Source of the DNA: Acaryochloris sp. IP29b_bin.176
GTDB taxonomy: Bacteria; Cyanobacteriota; Cyanobacteriia; Thermosynechococcales; Thermosynechococcaceae
Assembly (NCBI GenBank): GCA_028285315.1
Contig: JANQPU010000379.1
Location: 1-32,048, forward strand
Direction of reading: 5' to 3'
Length of the DNA: 32,048 nt
The notes under the pieces were generated by a model that did not search any database, was not told the DNA's origin, and saw nothing but the letters and a program-made list of their open reading frames with translations. A program made the position numbers and the translations under genes. Within the stretch, counting starts at the first letter, position 1. Each line of letters opens with the position of its first letter. This document shows positions 1 to 7,784 of this stretch, one piece after another.

Positions 1-2
1 GA

Positions 3-1319
3 ATGGGTCTGGACCCAACCCATGCCCGACGACTGACGGGGCATGATAATGAGCGATCCTTTCGACGGTATACAGTGGCGGCAGAACAAGAGGCTGCGAT
101 CTCTGCGTTTTACCGGGCGGAAGCGGAGGGGAAACCCTTAGTCTTTGCCAAGACGTTGGACCGGAAGCAGCGTCAGTTGCTGGAGGCATTAGCAGAGATG
201 ACGGGGAAGTCTCCCCTGTACCAAGATGATTTTGAAGAAGGGATCATTGATTTTGCTCAGCTCTGGGAGGAAAACTTACGGGAACTTGAGCGGTTTGTGG
301 CAGATGTGCGGGCTTTGCCAGAAAAGCTGAGTATGAAGGGTTTTGTGAAAAATGAGAGGCAGTCGATGTCGCTAGAAGAACGGGTTCTGCGTGGCGAAAT
401 ACCGACCGATGATGCGATACAGCTAGATGCTGTCGTCGAAGAGCCCTTGGACTGGCCCCTGGCAAGGTCTGTGGAGAGTTCCCTGAATGCCGTTCACTTG
501 GGCATGAAGCTCTGGGTGAAGGGTAAGAAGAAAGGCAAAGTCAGGAAAGCGATTGAGGAGCGAGTGCTCTGTCAGTTTCAGATGATTAAGCCAAAACCCA
601 GGGGAATTCAGTATGAGCTGATGTTCGTCTTTGATAAAGAGGATGACCTTTCGCAGATTATTGCTCAGATGCGCTGGGATATGGATTTGCTGGCGGAGTT
701 AGATGACTGCTCAGTGGAGGTGAAGTGGTTGGATGATGTTCCTTGGCAGACGGGACAACAGGCTATTGATACTGGGATTGGGACACCACTGAATGGTATC
801 CCTAGTGTCTACCAACTGAAAATCACGCTGCTGGGAGTGCGGTCTCAAGTCTGGCGTTGCTTTCAAGTCTCAGAAACGACGACGTTGGCCCAACTCCATT
901 CCGTGATACAAGCCGTAATGGGATGGGAAGGCTACCACCTTCACGAGTTTCCGATCAGTGAGGACGAGAGCATCACTTTAGTGGAGCTGCTTGGAGATGA
1001 CTTATTCCCTTTCACCTATCTGTATGATTTTGGCGATAGGTGGCAACATGAAATCGAGGTGGAGAAAAGGCTAGCGAGGGAGCCTGGAAAAACCTACCCC
1101 GTATGTCTGGCCGGGAAGCGGGCCTGTCCACCGGAAGACTGTGGTGGCGACTGGGGATACGCTCATCTGTTGAAGGTTCTGAAGAACCCCCGACATCCTG
1201 AGTACAGAGAGCGGAAGGAGTGGGTTGGGAGTGATTTTGACCCGAAAGTGTTTGACCTGGAGGAGGTGAATCAAGCCTTGGGGGAGCTTGAGGTTGATAT
1301 GGTAGGTTACGTCGATTAG
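3..1319 (+). CDS. pRiA4b ORF-3-domain protein with a recombinase-like N-terminal end, probably 5'-partial
   Basis: The C-terminal part (about residues 268-426) is a clear plasmid pRiA4b ORF-3-like domain (PF07929 type). It shows YQLKITLLGV, QVWR, TTLAQLH, YHLHEF, FTYLYDFGD, CLAGKRACPPEDCGG and FDLEEVN. The biochemical role of this family is not established; it often occurs near plasmid and mobile-element genes. Residues 10-24 (RLTGHDNERSFRRYT) resemble the GH...Y end of a tyrosine recombinase, with His to Tyr spaced by nine residues. The reading frame is open to the window edge, so the ATG at position 3 may be internal and the real protein longer. Residues 45-260 match nothing I recognise. 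It lies upstream of the metallophore locus and shows no functional link to it. Confidence 0.7.
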   Translation: MGLDPTHARRLTGHDNERSFRRYTVAAEQEAAISAFYRAEAEGKPLVFAKTLDRKQRQLLEALAEMTGKSPLYQDDFEEGIIDFAQLWEENLRELERFVADVRALPEKLSMKGFVKNERQSMSLEERVLRGEIPTDDAIQLDAVVEEPLDWPLARSVESSLNAVHLGMKLWVKGKKKGKVRKAIEERVLCQFQMIKPKPRGIQYELMFVFDKEDDLSQIIAQMRWDMDLLAELDDCSVEVKWLDDVPWQTGQQAIDTGIGTPLNGIPSVYQLKITLLGVRSQVWRCFQVSETTTLAQLHSVIQAVMGWEGYHLHEFPISEDESITLVELLGDDLFPFTYLYDFGDRWQHEIEVEKRLAREPGKTYPVCLAGKRACPPEDCGGDWGYAHLLKVLKNPRHPEYRERKEWVGSDFDPKVFDLEEVNQALGELEVDMVGYVD

Positions 1320-1343
1320 ACGTTGGGGATGACTGGAAATTAG

Positions 1344-1505
1344 AGTGCGATCACACTGGGGGTGTGGCTAACAACTCGAAAGCAGTTAGAGGAGGATGAC
1401 CCCCTGATCGTGGCCCAGGATATCGTCCATTGGGGTCAGCGATTATCAACAACTTCTCAAGGATATTTTCAAAGTTCATTAATTCTAGGTGGTAGAAAAT
1501 CTTAA
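1344..1505 (+). pseudogene. Possible gene remnant, 53 open codons without an ATG start
   Basis: After an in-frame TAG at 1341, 53 codons stay open to TAA at 1503-1505. They read like real protein (containing QLEEDDPLIVAQDIVHWGQR) rather than random sequence, but there is no ATG start and no clear ribosome binding site. I do not recognise the family. It could be the tail of a gene deleted by rearrangement, or chance. The rest of 1320-1588 holds only the operator described separately. Confidence 0.2.
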
Positions 1506-1512
1506 AAATACA

Positions 1513-1531
1513 GATAATGATTATCATTATC
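1513..1531. promoter_or_regulatory. Fur/Zur-type operator palindrome
   Basis: GATAATGATTATCATTATC matches the classical Fur box (GATAATGATAATCATTATC) at 18 of 19 positions and is palindromic apart from its central base. A further GATAATG follows at 1533-1539, so repressor dimers could stack. The 7-1-7 window at 1518-1532 (TGATTAT-C-ATTATCT) is also close to the TGATAAT-N-ATTATCA pattern described for cyanobacterial Zur (FurB), so the metal sensed is not certain. The site lies about 60 bp before the truncated leader ORF and about 580 bp before the receptor gene, and presumably controls the receptor and binding-protein genes. No convincing -35/-10 pair was identified around it. Confidence 0.85.
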
Positions 1532-1588
1532 TGATAATGTTTATGGTGTTTTCTAGCTATCCAACAGTCAACCCCTGTATTCAACTAA

Positions 1589-1777
1589 ATGTGTGTGAAG
1601 ATGAACATGAAAAATATTCATTTGCTAGCCAGCACAACTGGACTATCAAGTGCGTTATGGGTTTCTAGCATGGCAAGTGCGAGCACCCTATCTTCAGACA
1701 GACTAAAGATCACAAATGGATCTTCAGACAGTACTCAGGAACATAACTTGTTCTTTCGGATTTTGTGGTTTAAATAA
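1589..1777 (+). pseudogene. Truncated signal-peptide ORF, likely a decapitated receptor leader
   Basis: This 62-codon ORF begins just after the Fur/Zur operator. An internal Met (MKNIHLLAS...) opens a good Sec signal peptide ending near ASA, like the leaders of cyanobacterial TonB-dependent receptors. The last codons, from about position 1750 (FFRILWFK), are read from the terminal repeat of the MITE-like element, which supplies the stop. The simplest view is that this was the original start of a receptor gene, cut off by the insertion, and that the downstream receptor now starts from its own signal peptide at 2112. It may still be translated as a leader peptide. This is inference; no homolog comparison was possible. 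Confidence 0.45.
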
Positions 1778-2082
1778 GGTTAAGACAGTTGCAATCTCTT
1801 CAATCCCTCTACCTACAGTATTTTCAGGGAAATGTACTCCCAAACAGTTTCTTGAGTAACTAAGCTTATTCTCGATTGAGATACCTTTATCTCGATTGAG
1901 ATACCTTTATCTAAGACTTCTGCTCAAATTTCTTAGCTAATATCAGTAACTTAGTAGATGTTAATTTATCACGTAAAACGTATGCTTATTCAGGCTTCTA
2001 CGGATCAGTACTGGATATGTTGTTAGCTAAATAATAATTGAAGATACCTTCACCTAATTTAAACCACAAAATCCGAAAGAAC
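1750..2082. mobile_element. MITE-like non-coding element with 26-bp perfect terminal inverted repeats
   Basis: Positions 1750-1775 (beginning GTTCTTTCGGATTTTGTGG) are repeated as a perfect reverse complement at 2057-2082. The match continues imperfectly inwards to about 1784. The 333-bp interior has no credible ORF, so this looks like a miniature inverted-repeat element mobilised in trans by a transposase elsewhere. Outside the ends, GTACTCAGGA (left) and GTACTGAGGA (right) form a near-direct repeat, which may be a decayed target duplication or an older duplication. The parent IS family is not identified. It separates the operator and leader ORF from the receptor start codon. Confidence 0.75.
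1871..1910. repeat. 20-bp tandem duplication inside the MITE-like element
   Basis: CTCGATTGAGATACCTTTAT occurs twice in direct tandem with no mismatch. Each unit holds a small inverted motif, CTC-GATT-GAG. There are only two copies, so this is most simply a slippage duplication. Confidence 0.85.
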
Positions 2083-2111
2083 CAGTTTTGTTCTGTACTG
2101 AGGAGTGAGTC

Positions 2112-4715
2112 ATGATCAATCGTCCTTGTAATGAGGCGCTGCTGTTGCTGGCCAGCGCGGCTCTGGTGAGTATGCAACCGGCTGCGGCTGAGGAAGTGGC
2201 TGATGCCACAACGGCCTTGACTGTAGAAACCGAGGCCATAATCGAAATTGCCTCTCCTCCAATCCCCCACTCTCCCCTCTCCCACTCCTCTACTCCCCTA
2301 CCCGCCACCTCAGTAGACGAATGGTTGAGCCAAATCGCCCAGGCAGAGCGGGTCGAGATTACCAACATTCAGGTAGAAGCAACGGCTGATGGGTTTACGC
2401 TGCGCCTGGAAACTACAGGAGAGCTGGCGACACCCACAACCTCAGTGACAGGCAATGTCGCGATCGCTGACATCCCCAACGCGGTGCTGCAACTGCCGGA
2501 TGAGGAGGAATTCTTTGCCAGCAACCCGGCTGAGGGCATTTCGCAGATCAACGTCACCAACCTGCCGGATAATCAGGTACGGATTGCCATCACGGGCACC
2601 GATGCGCCCCCCGCCGTTGACATCCGCGTTGGCCCGGCGGGTCTGACGGTGAGCGGTACGCTTGGCGACCCCACGGTGCAAGTGCCGGATGATGAGACGA
2701 TTGAGGTGGTGGTGACGGCGGAGAAGGAAGACGATGATTACTTTGTGCCCGAAGCCAGCACCGCCACCCGCACCGATACGCCAATTTTGGAAACACCGCG
2801 ATCAATCCAGGTCATACCCAGACAAGTGTTGGAAGATCAGCAGGTGACGGAATTGGATGAGGCTTTGCGAAACGTAAGTGGTGTGATTGATAACGGCACT
2901 GATACAGCCAGCAATGTGCGATTTAGCATTCGGGGTTTTGATAATGCCCCCGTTTTGCAAGACGGGTTCAGGCAGTTTGGCGACAATGCAGACATTCCCG
3001 ACGTTGCCATCATCGAGCGAATTGAAGTCCTTAGAGGTCCAGCTTCCATCCTGTACGGCGAAATTCAACCCGGTGGTGTAATTAATCTCGCCACAAAACA
3101 ACCTTTACGAGAGCCGTTTTATGAAGTGAAATTTCAAGCGGGCAGCTTTGGTTTGCTCCGACCTCAGATTGATCTATCAGGACCTTTAACGTCCGATGGT
3201 CGTTTGCGGTATCGTCTGAATGCTTTGTATGAACGTGAGGACGGGTTTCGAAACTCAGATCAAGATTTTGAGCGATTCTTTGTAGCACCGATTGTCAGTT
3301 GGGACATTAGCGATCGCACTCAACTCACTCTAGAACTACAGGTCTCCGATCAAGAAGAATTCACCGATAGAGGCACATTAGCCTTTGGCGACGGCGTGAT
3401 TAATACGCCGCGCGATCGTATCTTCAATGAACCCGATGACTTCATTGAACGCGATTTCTTGAACGTTGGCTATACGCTCGAACATCAGTTCAGCGATAAC
3501 TGGACTCTCCGCAATGCTTTTCGCTTTTCAGACGCCAGCGTCTTCTCTGATAGATTAACGTTTCCGATCGCCTTTGATGAGAGTACTGGCATCTTGACGC
3601 GGTCGTTTGCATTTGATGATTTTGATTCCCAAAATTACTCGTTGCAAACCAATATTGTCGGTAAATTTTCGACAGGTTCCATTGGCCATACCTTGCTCTT
3701 TGGAGTTGACTTGAATCGAAATGTTAGTAGCAGTTTCGCCCGAGTAAATTTCTTCGCACCGTCTCTACTGAATGTGTTTGATCCAGTTTACGGAGTTGAT
3801 CGACCAGACCTGGATACCGTGTTTCTAAATAGTGAAACCCAGACAGACAGATTAGGAGTATATTTACAGGATCAAGTTCAGCTTTTAGATAATTTGAAGG
3901 TACTACTGGGCTTACGCTATGACACCATTAGTCAAGAAGTCATTAGCGGTCCCTCGTTTTTTAATCCGGATAGAACTGAAGAGACTCAAAATGATGATGC
4001 CCTGACACCACAAATCGGTATTTTATATCAACCAATTGACAAACTGTCGCTCTATGCCAGCTATTCTCAATCGTTCACTCCCAACGATGGTACGACAGTA
4101 GATGGCGATACCCTAGAACCGGAGCGAGGTGAGGGGTTTGAAGTGGGAATTAAGACCGAATTACTCGATGGCAATCTGCTCGCAACGCTAAGCTATTTCG
4201 ACATCACTAAACAGAACGTGGAAACCACTGATCCAAATAATGTGTTTTTCTCAGTTGCCACAGGGGAACAGCAGAGTCGGGGTATTGAGTTTGATGTGAT
4301 TGGGAAAATCCTACCGGGTTGGAATATTTTGGCATCCTATACCTACACGGATGCAGAGGTGACTGAAGACAACACCATTCCAGCAGGCAATCGGCTTGCA
4401 GGAATTCCCCAACACAGCGCCAGCTTATGGACAAGCTATCAGATCCAGAGCGGCAATCTTCAAGGATTAGGCTTCGGAGTTGGGTTCAATTACCTGAGCG
4501 ATCGCCAAGGCGACTTAGATAATAGCTTTGAGCTAGACGGCTACTTCCTCACCAACGCGGCTGTCTTTTATCGTCGAGACAATTGGCGATTCGCACTCAA
4601 CTTCAACAATATATTTGATGTCAATTACATTGATGGCACACCCTTCAGCAGACTCATCGGTGCAATTCCAGGAAAACCGTTCAATGTCATTGGCTCAATT
4701 TCAGTTCGATTTTGA
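2112..4715 (+). CDS. TonB-dependent outer-membrane metallophore receptor with AMIN domain
   Basis: An 867-residue outer-membrane receptor that would import the metal-loaded peptide using TonB energy. In order: signal peptide about 1-26 (cleavage near PAAAEE); low-complexity Pro/Ser linker 48-65; AMIN domain about 68-185 (VEITNIQVEAT, then VRIAITGTDAPP), a cyanobacterial addition thought to bind the cell wall; TonB-box-like ETIEVVVTA at 195-203; plug about 218-328 (ETPRSIQVIP, LRNVSGV, IERIEVLRGPASILYG, PGGVINLATKQP); and a 22-strand-type barrel ending in the expected C-terminal Phe (ISVRF). GGAG lies 9 bases before the ATG. The gene heads a two-gene unit with the binding protein 12 bp downstream. 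It is probably controlled by the operator at 1513 across the inserted element. The substrate cannot be read from sequence; FecA/FhuA-like ferric siderophore uptake is the default. Confidence 0.93.
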   Translation: MINRPCNEALLLLASAALVSMQPAAAEEVADATTALTVETEAIIEIASPPIPHSPLSHSSTPLPATSVDEWLSQIAQAERVEITNIQVEATADGFTLRLETTGELATPTTSVTGNVAIADIPNAVLQLPDEEEFFASNPAEGISQINVTNLPDNQVRIAITGTDAPPAVDIRVGPAGLTVSGTLGDPTVQVPDDETIEVVVTAEKEDDDYFVPEASTATRTDTPILETPRSIQVIPRQVLEDQQVTELDEALRNVSGVIDNGTDTASNVRFSIRGFDNAPVLQDGFRQFGDNADIPDVAIIERIEVLRGPASILYGEIQPGGVINLATKQPLREPFYEVKFQAGSFGLLRPQIDLSGPLTSDGRLRYRLNALYEREDGFRNSDQDFERFFVAPIVSWDISDRTQLTLELQVSDQEEFTDRGTLAFGDGVINTPRDRIFNEPDDFIERDFLNVGYTLEHQFSDNWTLRNAFRFSDASVFSDRLTFPIAFDESTGILTRSFAFDDFDSQNYSLQTNIVGKFSTGSIGHTLLFGVDLNRNVSSSFARVNFFAPSLLNVFDPVYGVDRPDLDTVFLNSETQTDRLGVYLQDQVQLLDNLKVLLGLRYDTISQEVISGPSFFNPDRTEETQNDDALTPQIGILYQPIDKLSLYASYSQSFTPNDGTTVDGDTLEPERGEGFEVGIKTELLDGNLLATLSYFDITKQNVETTDPNNVFFSVATGEQQSRGIEFDVIGKILPGWNILASYTYTDAEVTEDNTIPAGNRLAGIPQHSASLWTSYQIQSGNLQGLGFGVGFNYLSDRQGDLDNSFELDGYFLTNAAVFYRRDNWRFALNFNNIFDVNYIDGTPFSRLIGAIPGKPFNVIGSISVRF

Positions 4716-4727
4716 CAGGGGTGAATC

Positions 4728-5783
4728 ATGAGGAGATATAGAACAATCCAGTTGCTGCTAGTCGCGATCACCACTAGTTTCATGATTTTCGCTTGCAATC
4801 GGGTCAACCATACTTCGACTGATAGCGCATCTGAGCCAGTCACAGCCGCAGACGACTGTCGCATGGTTCAGCACCAAATGGGCGAAACCGAAGTTTGCGG
4901 TCGTCCACAACGAATTGTGGCACTGAGTCCATTTATGCTGGAACTACTACTGGCACTTGACGTTCAGCCCATTGCCTATGCCGACGTTGGTGCCTTCCAT
5001 CAAGGTGACTATGATAATCCCTCCGAACAAATTCCCTACCTGGGCGATCGCATTACGACGCAGCCTATTAATGTTGGGCTACACCATAGCCCTTCTGCTG
5101 AGAAACTGCTTGAAGCTAAACCTGACTTGATTGTGGCGACTGAATTTAGCAAATCTCACTATGAAACGCTCTCAAACATTGCTCCAACGCTCATCTTCCA
5201 GGCGCAAGAAGCTGAAACAAATTTACGAGCAATCGCCCAGGCAGTTGATCAAGCCGATCGGGCAGAGCAGCGTCTCAATCAGAAGGAACAGCTAATCACT
5301 GCCAGCCGCCAAGAGTTTGCTCCAATTGTGGCCTCCTATCCTGAGATAACGCTGCTGTCGTCATTTGAGGCTCAGCAGCTTAATCTAAACACCCATTACA
5401 CCAGTATGTGTAGTGCGCTTGTGAAGGAGTTAGGGTTTCAACTGGTCTATCCCGCTGGCATGGACGAAGCAGCGTTGAGTAAGCCGACCATCCCCATATC
5501 AATGGAGACGTTACCACAACTGAATGATGCAGACTCGATTCTTTTGTTGGGGGTCAACTTTGAGTCAAATCAATCCGGTCAAAATTTTCGTGAAGGACAA
5601 CTGCGACAGGTGCAGCAGAAATGGGAGAAAAGCGCGATCGCTCAGTCTTTGACAGCCAGTAAGAATGAGCGGGTGTACTTTGTCCCTGCTTATATTTGTT
5701 ATGGATTACCAGGTCCGATTGGCACTGAACTGTATCTGGAGGAACTCAAAGAGCAGCTGCTATCGCAGGAGGAAGACGAATGA
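4728..5783 (+). CDS. Metallophore ABC transporter substrate-binding lipoprotein (FecB/FepB type)
   Basis: A 351-residue periplasmic binding protein that would collect the metal-peptide complex after the receptor and hand it to the FecCD-type permease encoded at 14135-16200. The N-terminus has a short hydrophobic stretch ending in FAC, a lipobox with Cys23 as the likely lipidated residue. The body shows the type III binding-protein signatures PQRIVALSPFMLELLLALDVQPIAYADV and LEAKPDLIVATEF, with the long central helix region (about 160-205) expected between two lobes. It begins 12 bp after the receptor stop, with AGGGG before the ATG, so the two are co-transcribed. Its operon lacks permease genes; the only matching permease in the window is the separate FecCDE operon about 8 kb away. 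Confidence 0.9.
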   Translation: MRRYRTIQLLLVAITTSFMIFACNRVNHTSTDSASEPVTAADDCRMVQHQMGETEVCGRPQRIVALSPFMLELLLALDVQPIAYADVGAFHQGDYDNPSEQIPYLGDRITTQPINVGLHHSPSAEKLLEAKPDLIVATEFSKSHYETLSNIAPTLIFQAQEAETNLRAIAQAVDQADRAEQRLNQKEQLITASRQEFAPIVASYPEITLLSSFEAQQLNLNTHYTSMCSALVKELGFQLVYPAGMDEAALSKPTIPISMETLPQLNDADSILLLGVNFESNQSGQNFREGQLRQVQQKWEKSAIAQSLTASKNERVYFVPAYICYGLPGPIGTELYLEELKEQLLSQEEDE

Positions 5784-5819
5784 GGGCGCTGCTAGGGGGT
5801 GTGGAAGCAAGCCCTGACT

Positions 5820-6599
5820 CTACCTCAATCGGTCTACCTCACAGACTAGTCTGTGCAGGTCTTGGGAAAGGAGCTTTAGCAGGAGTGACTGAGCGGAGTG
5901 TAGAAAGAAGTGATTACCAGGAAGCATATGTAGTGAGAATGCAGCATTTGTCTGCTCTTGCCAAGCGTTCAACTGGTCATAGCTGACTTCTCGATCCTGC
6001 AAACCTCCGAAAGTAGCGATCGGACAATCTAGCGGTGGCTCGGCAGTATAAGCGTATGTTTCGATAACGGTAAAGTCTGCCCGTAGGGTGGGAAGGAGTA
6101 GTTGCATCAGTTCCACATTCTCTAACACCTCCTGAGGTGTTCCCCCAAGCTCGCGCAGTTCATCCAGGAATTCGTGTTCTGGTAGGTTGTGGATCGATGG
6201 CTCTGGATTGGGAAGCTGAGGAGCGCGACGAGCGGACACAAACAGATGAACTGGATTCAAGTTGTATTTGCTGCGGAGTAGGCGGGTCAATTCAAAGCTA
6301 ACCAGTCCACCCATGCTGTGTCCGAAGAAGGCAAATGGCTTGTCTAGACGTGGAATGAGGGCATCGGCGATCGCTTGAACTAAGGGATCGAGGCTCGTAA
6401 ACGCCGCCTCCATCAATCGGAATCCGCGTCCGGGTAGTTCAACAGAACAAACCTCCACAGATAATGGTAAATTATCTGACCAATTGCGAAAACTCGATGC
6501 TCCTCCACCGGCGTAGTGAAAGCAGAAGAGTCGCAGCTTGGCTTGAGAATTGGGCTTAGGACAGATAACCCAGGATTTTAAGGTTTGTGCTGTTGCCAT
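5820..6599 (-). CDS. Type II (stand-alone) thioesterase
   Basis: A 259-residue alpha/beta hydrolase of the GrsT/RifR type, which normally removes misprimed acyl groups from NRPS carrier proteins. Visible features: LFCFHYAGGGASSFRNW near the N-terminus (oxyanion region), the nucleophile elbow GHSMGG with Ser95, Asp202 in GGLQDREV, and His230 in PGNHFF. I start it at ATG 6599; a TTG two codons upstream is possible. It follows the MbtH gene by 56 bp on the same strand, so both serve the NRPSs at 17438-31740. Neither NRPS has its own TE domain, so this enzyme may also release the product, although that is not its usual role. It converges with the binding-protein gene; the stop codons are 36 bp apart. 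Confidence 0.9.
   Translation of the reverse strand: MATAQTLKSWVICPKPNSQAKLRLFCFHYAGGGASSFRNWSDNLPLSVEVCSVELPGRGFRLMEAAFTSLDPLVQAIADALIPRLDKPFAFFGHSMGGLVSFELTRLLRSKYNLNPVHLFVSARRAPQLPNPEPSIHNLPEHEFLDELRELGGTPQEVLENVELMQLLLPTLRADFTVIETYAYTAEPPLDCPIATFGGLQDREVSYDQLNAWQEQTNAAFSLHMLPGNHFFLHSAQSLLLKLLSQDLHRLVCEVDRLR
5840..5855. repeat. 16-bp perfect palindrome at the convergent gene ends
   Basis: CACAGACTAGTCTGTG lies within the last codons of the thioesterase gene, close to the converging binding-protein stop. It could form a short hairpin in both transcripts, but no T-tract follows on either strand, so I do not call it a terminator. Confidence 0.4.
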
Positions 6600-6655
6600 T
6601 GTCAACTATTATATAGTCTTCACAAATTAGCAATGTTTGGAACAGAGCAAGAGCA

Positions 6656-6880
6656 TCAAGTTTGAGCAGCAGATTCTTGCATCTTTTTCCGTAAACTGAG
6701 TGGTCGCATATCCGTCCATACTTCCTTGATGTAATCCAAGCATTCCTGCTTGAGACCGCTTTTAACTGCATCCTTCCAGCCCAACGGGATTTCCTTGTAC
6801 ACAGGCCAGATAGAATACTGCTCCTCATGATTGACTACGACTTTATACGTTCTATTGTCTTCTTTGTTGTCTTGATTCAT
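6656..6880 (-). CDS. mbtH: MbtH-like NRPS chaperone
   Basis: A 74-residue protein with the full MbtH signature: [10 protein letters not shown], then PLGW, then [19 protein letters not shown]. MbtH proteins bind A domains and are often needed for their folding or activity, so this one probably serves one or more of the four A domains encoded downstream in the window. I choose ATG 6880 because it gives the usual family length and has GGAGA ten bases upstream; a GTG at 6925 would add 15 residues but lies inside the IS1 end. The thioesterase gene follows directly. The IS1-family element begins only 20 bp upstream of the start codon, so the native promoter has been replaced. Confidence 0.95.
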   Translation of the reverse strand: MNQDNKEDNRTYKVVVNHEEQYSIWPVYKEIPLGWKDAVKSGLKQECLDYIKEVWTDMRPLSLRKKMQESAAQT

Positions 6881-6933
6881 GAATTTACTTTCTCCAGGCG
6901 GTAATGTTACATATCCATTGATCACCTATTTTC

Positions 6934-6961
6934 TTACTAAGAGATGACAGTCTAATTTCAA
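6934..6961 (-). promoter_or_regulatory. Possible outward-facing promoter in the IS1 left end
   Basis: On the minus strand, TTGAAA (6961-6956) and TAGTAA (6939-6934) are separated by 16 bases, an acceptable sigma-70-type pair. It points out of the element into mbtH, giving a leader of about 45 bases. It could now drive mbtH and the thioesterase. It was identified by eye only; such matches are common in AT-rich DNA. Confidence 0.3.
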
Positions 6962-6982
6962 CTTGTCTCTTGGAGAAATTAA

Positions 6983-7755
6983 ATGGCCGTTTGGATTCCG
7001 GTTCAATGCATTCTCTGTCACAGCATTGAAGTGGTGAAAAACGGGCAGTCTGCTGAGGGGAAACAACAGATGCCGCTGTCAGAATGAAGCGTGTCCCTAC
7101 ATATACCTTTCTCCTTAATTACTCATAACTCGGACGATTGAAAGGAGTCAAACAACAAATTGTGGAAACGTGACTCAATGGTAGCGGCATTAGAGATATC
7201 TCGCGGGTGCTGCATGTGAGTACATCAACCGTCATTAACGAACTAAAAAAAGGCCCTCATCTGAACCAGGTCAACCACAAATGTTTTGAAACCCTACACC
7301 ATGAGGAGGTAGAGATAGAATCTATCCGAGTTGAGGAGCTTGAAGACTCGGATATTGAAGAAGCAGAACTTGACGATCTGTGGAGTTTTGTCGGCAGCAA
7401 GCGAAATCAGAGGTGGCTCTGGCATGCAGTGGATCGTAGAAATTAAAAAGTCTTGGCTTATGCATTTGGTCGTCGTACTGACGAAAGCTTTCTCCAACTC
7501 AAAGATTTACTGGAACCGTTTGGGATTCAGGCCTACAGTACGGATGGGTGGGGTGCTTATGAACACCATATCCCTGAGGAACAACATGAAGTTGGGAAGT
7601 GGGAAACCCAGTAGTTCGAGTGTAAGCACTTGGGATTTAGGACACGAATCAAACGGTTAGCTCGCAGGACAATTTGTTTTTCTCGAAGTGAGGATATGCA
7701 CGACATTGTGATTGGTCTATGCATCAATCGATATGAGTTTGGTTTGGCAGTTTAA
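6983..7755 (+). pseudogene. IS1-family transposase (InsA/InsB type), multiply disrupted
   Basis: It begins at ATG 6983 with a Shine-Dalgarno-like GGAGA and reads CILCHSIEVVKNGQSAEGKQQ, the zinc-finger start of InsA. It then continues in different frames through [88 protein letters not shown] and the InsB end MHDIVIGLCINRYEFGLAV. Stops interrupt it near 7086, 7123, 7170, 7443 and 7612, with at least two frameshifts. It cannot encode active transposase, so the copy is old. Confidence 0.9.
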
Positions 7756-7784
7756 GAGGCAATCAACAGATCAACAACATTACC

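Larger units (their letters stand above)
6900..7784 (+). mobile_element. Degenerate IS1-family element
   Basis: The left end (6900, GGTAATGTTAC...) and the reverse complement of the right end (7784) align as terminal inverted repeats: the first nine bases are identical, and about 22 of 31 match overall. Between them lies a broken IS1-type transposase. The length of 885 bp is a little above typical IS1. No matching 8-9 bp target duplication is visible (left flank TCTCCAGGC, right flank TACGACTTA). The left flank is the mbtH leader and the right flank is the middle of a tnpB gene, which suggests an adjacent deletion or recombination rather than a simple insertion. Confidence 0.75.

Noticed and set aside
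5780-5986. A 68-codon plus-strand ORF overlapping the binding-protein stop
   Set aside because: It lies almost wholly antisense to the end of the thioesterase gene and has no protein-like features.
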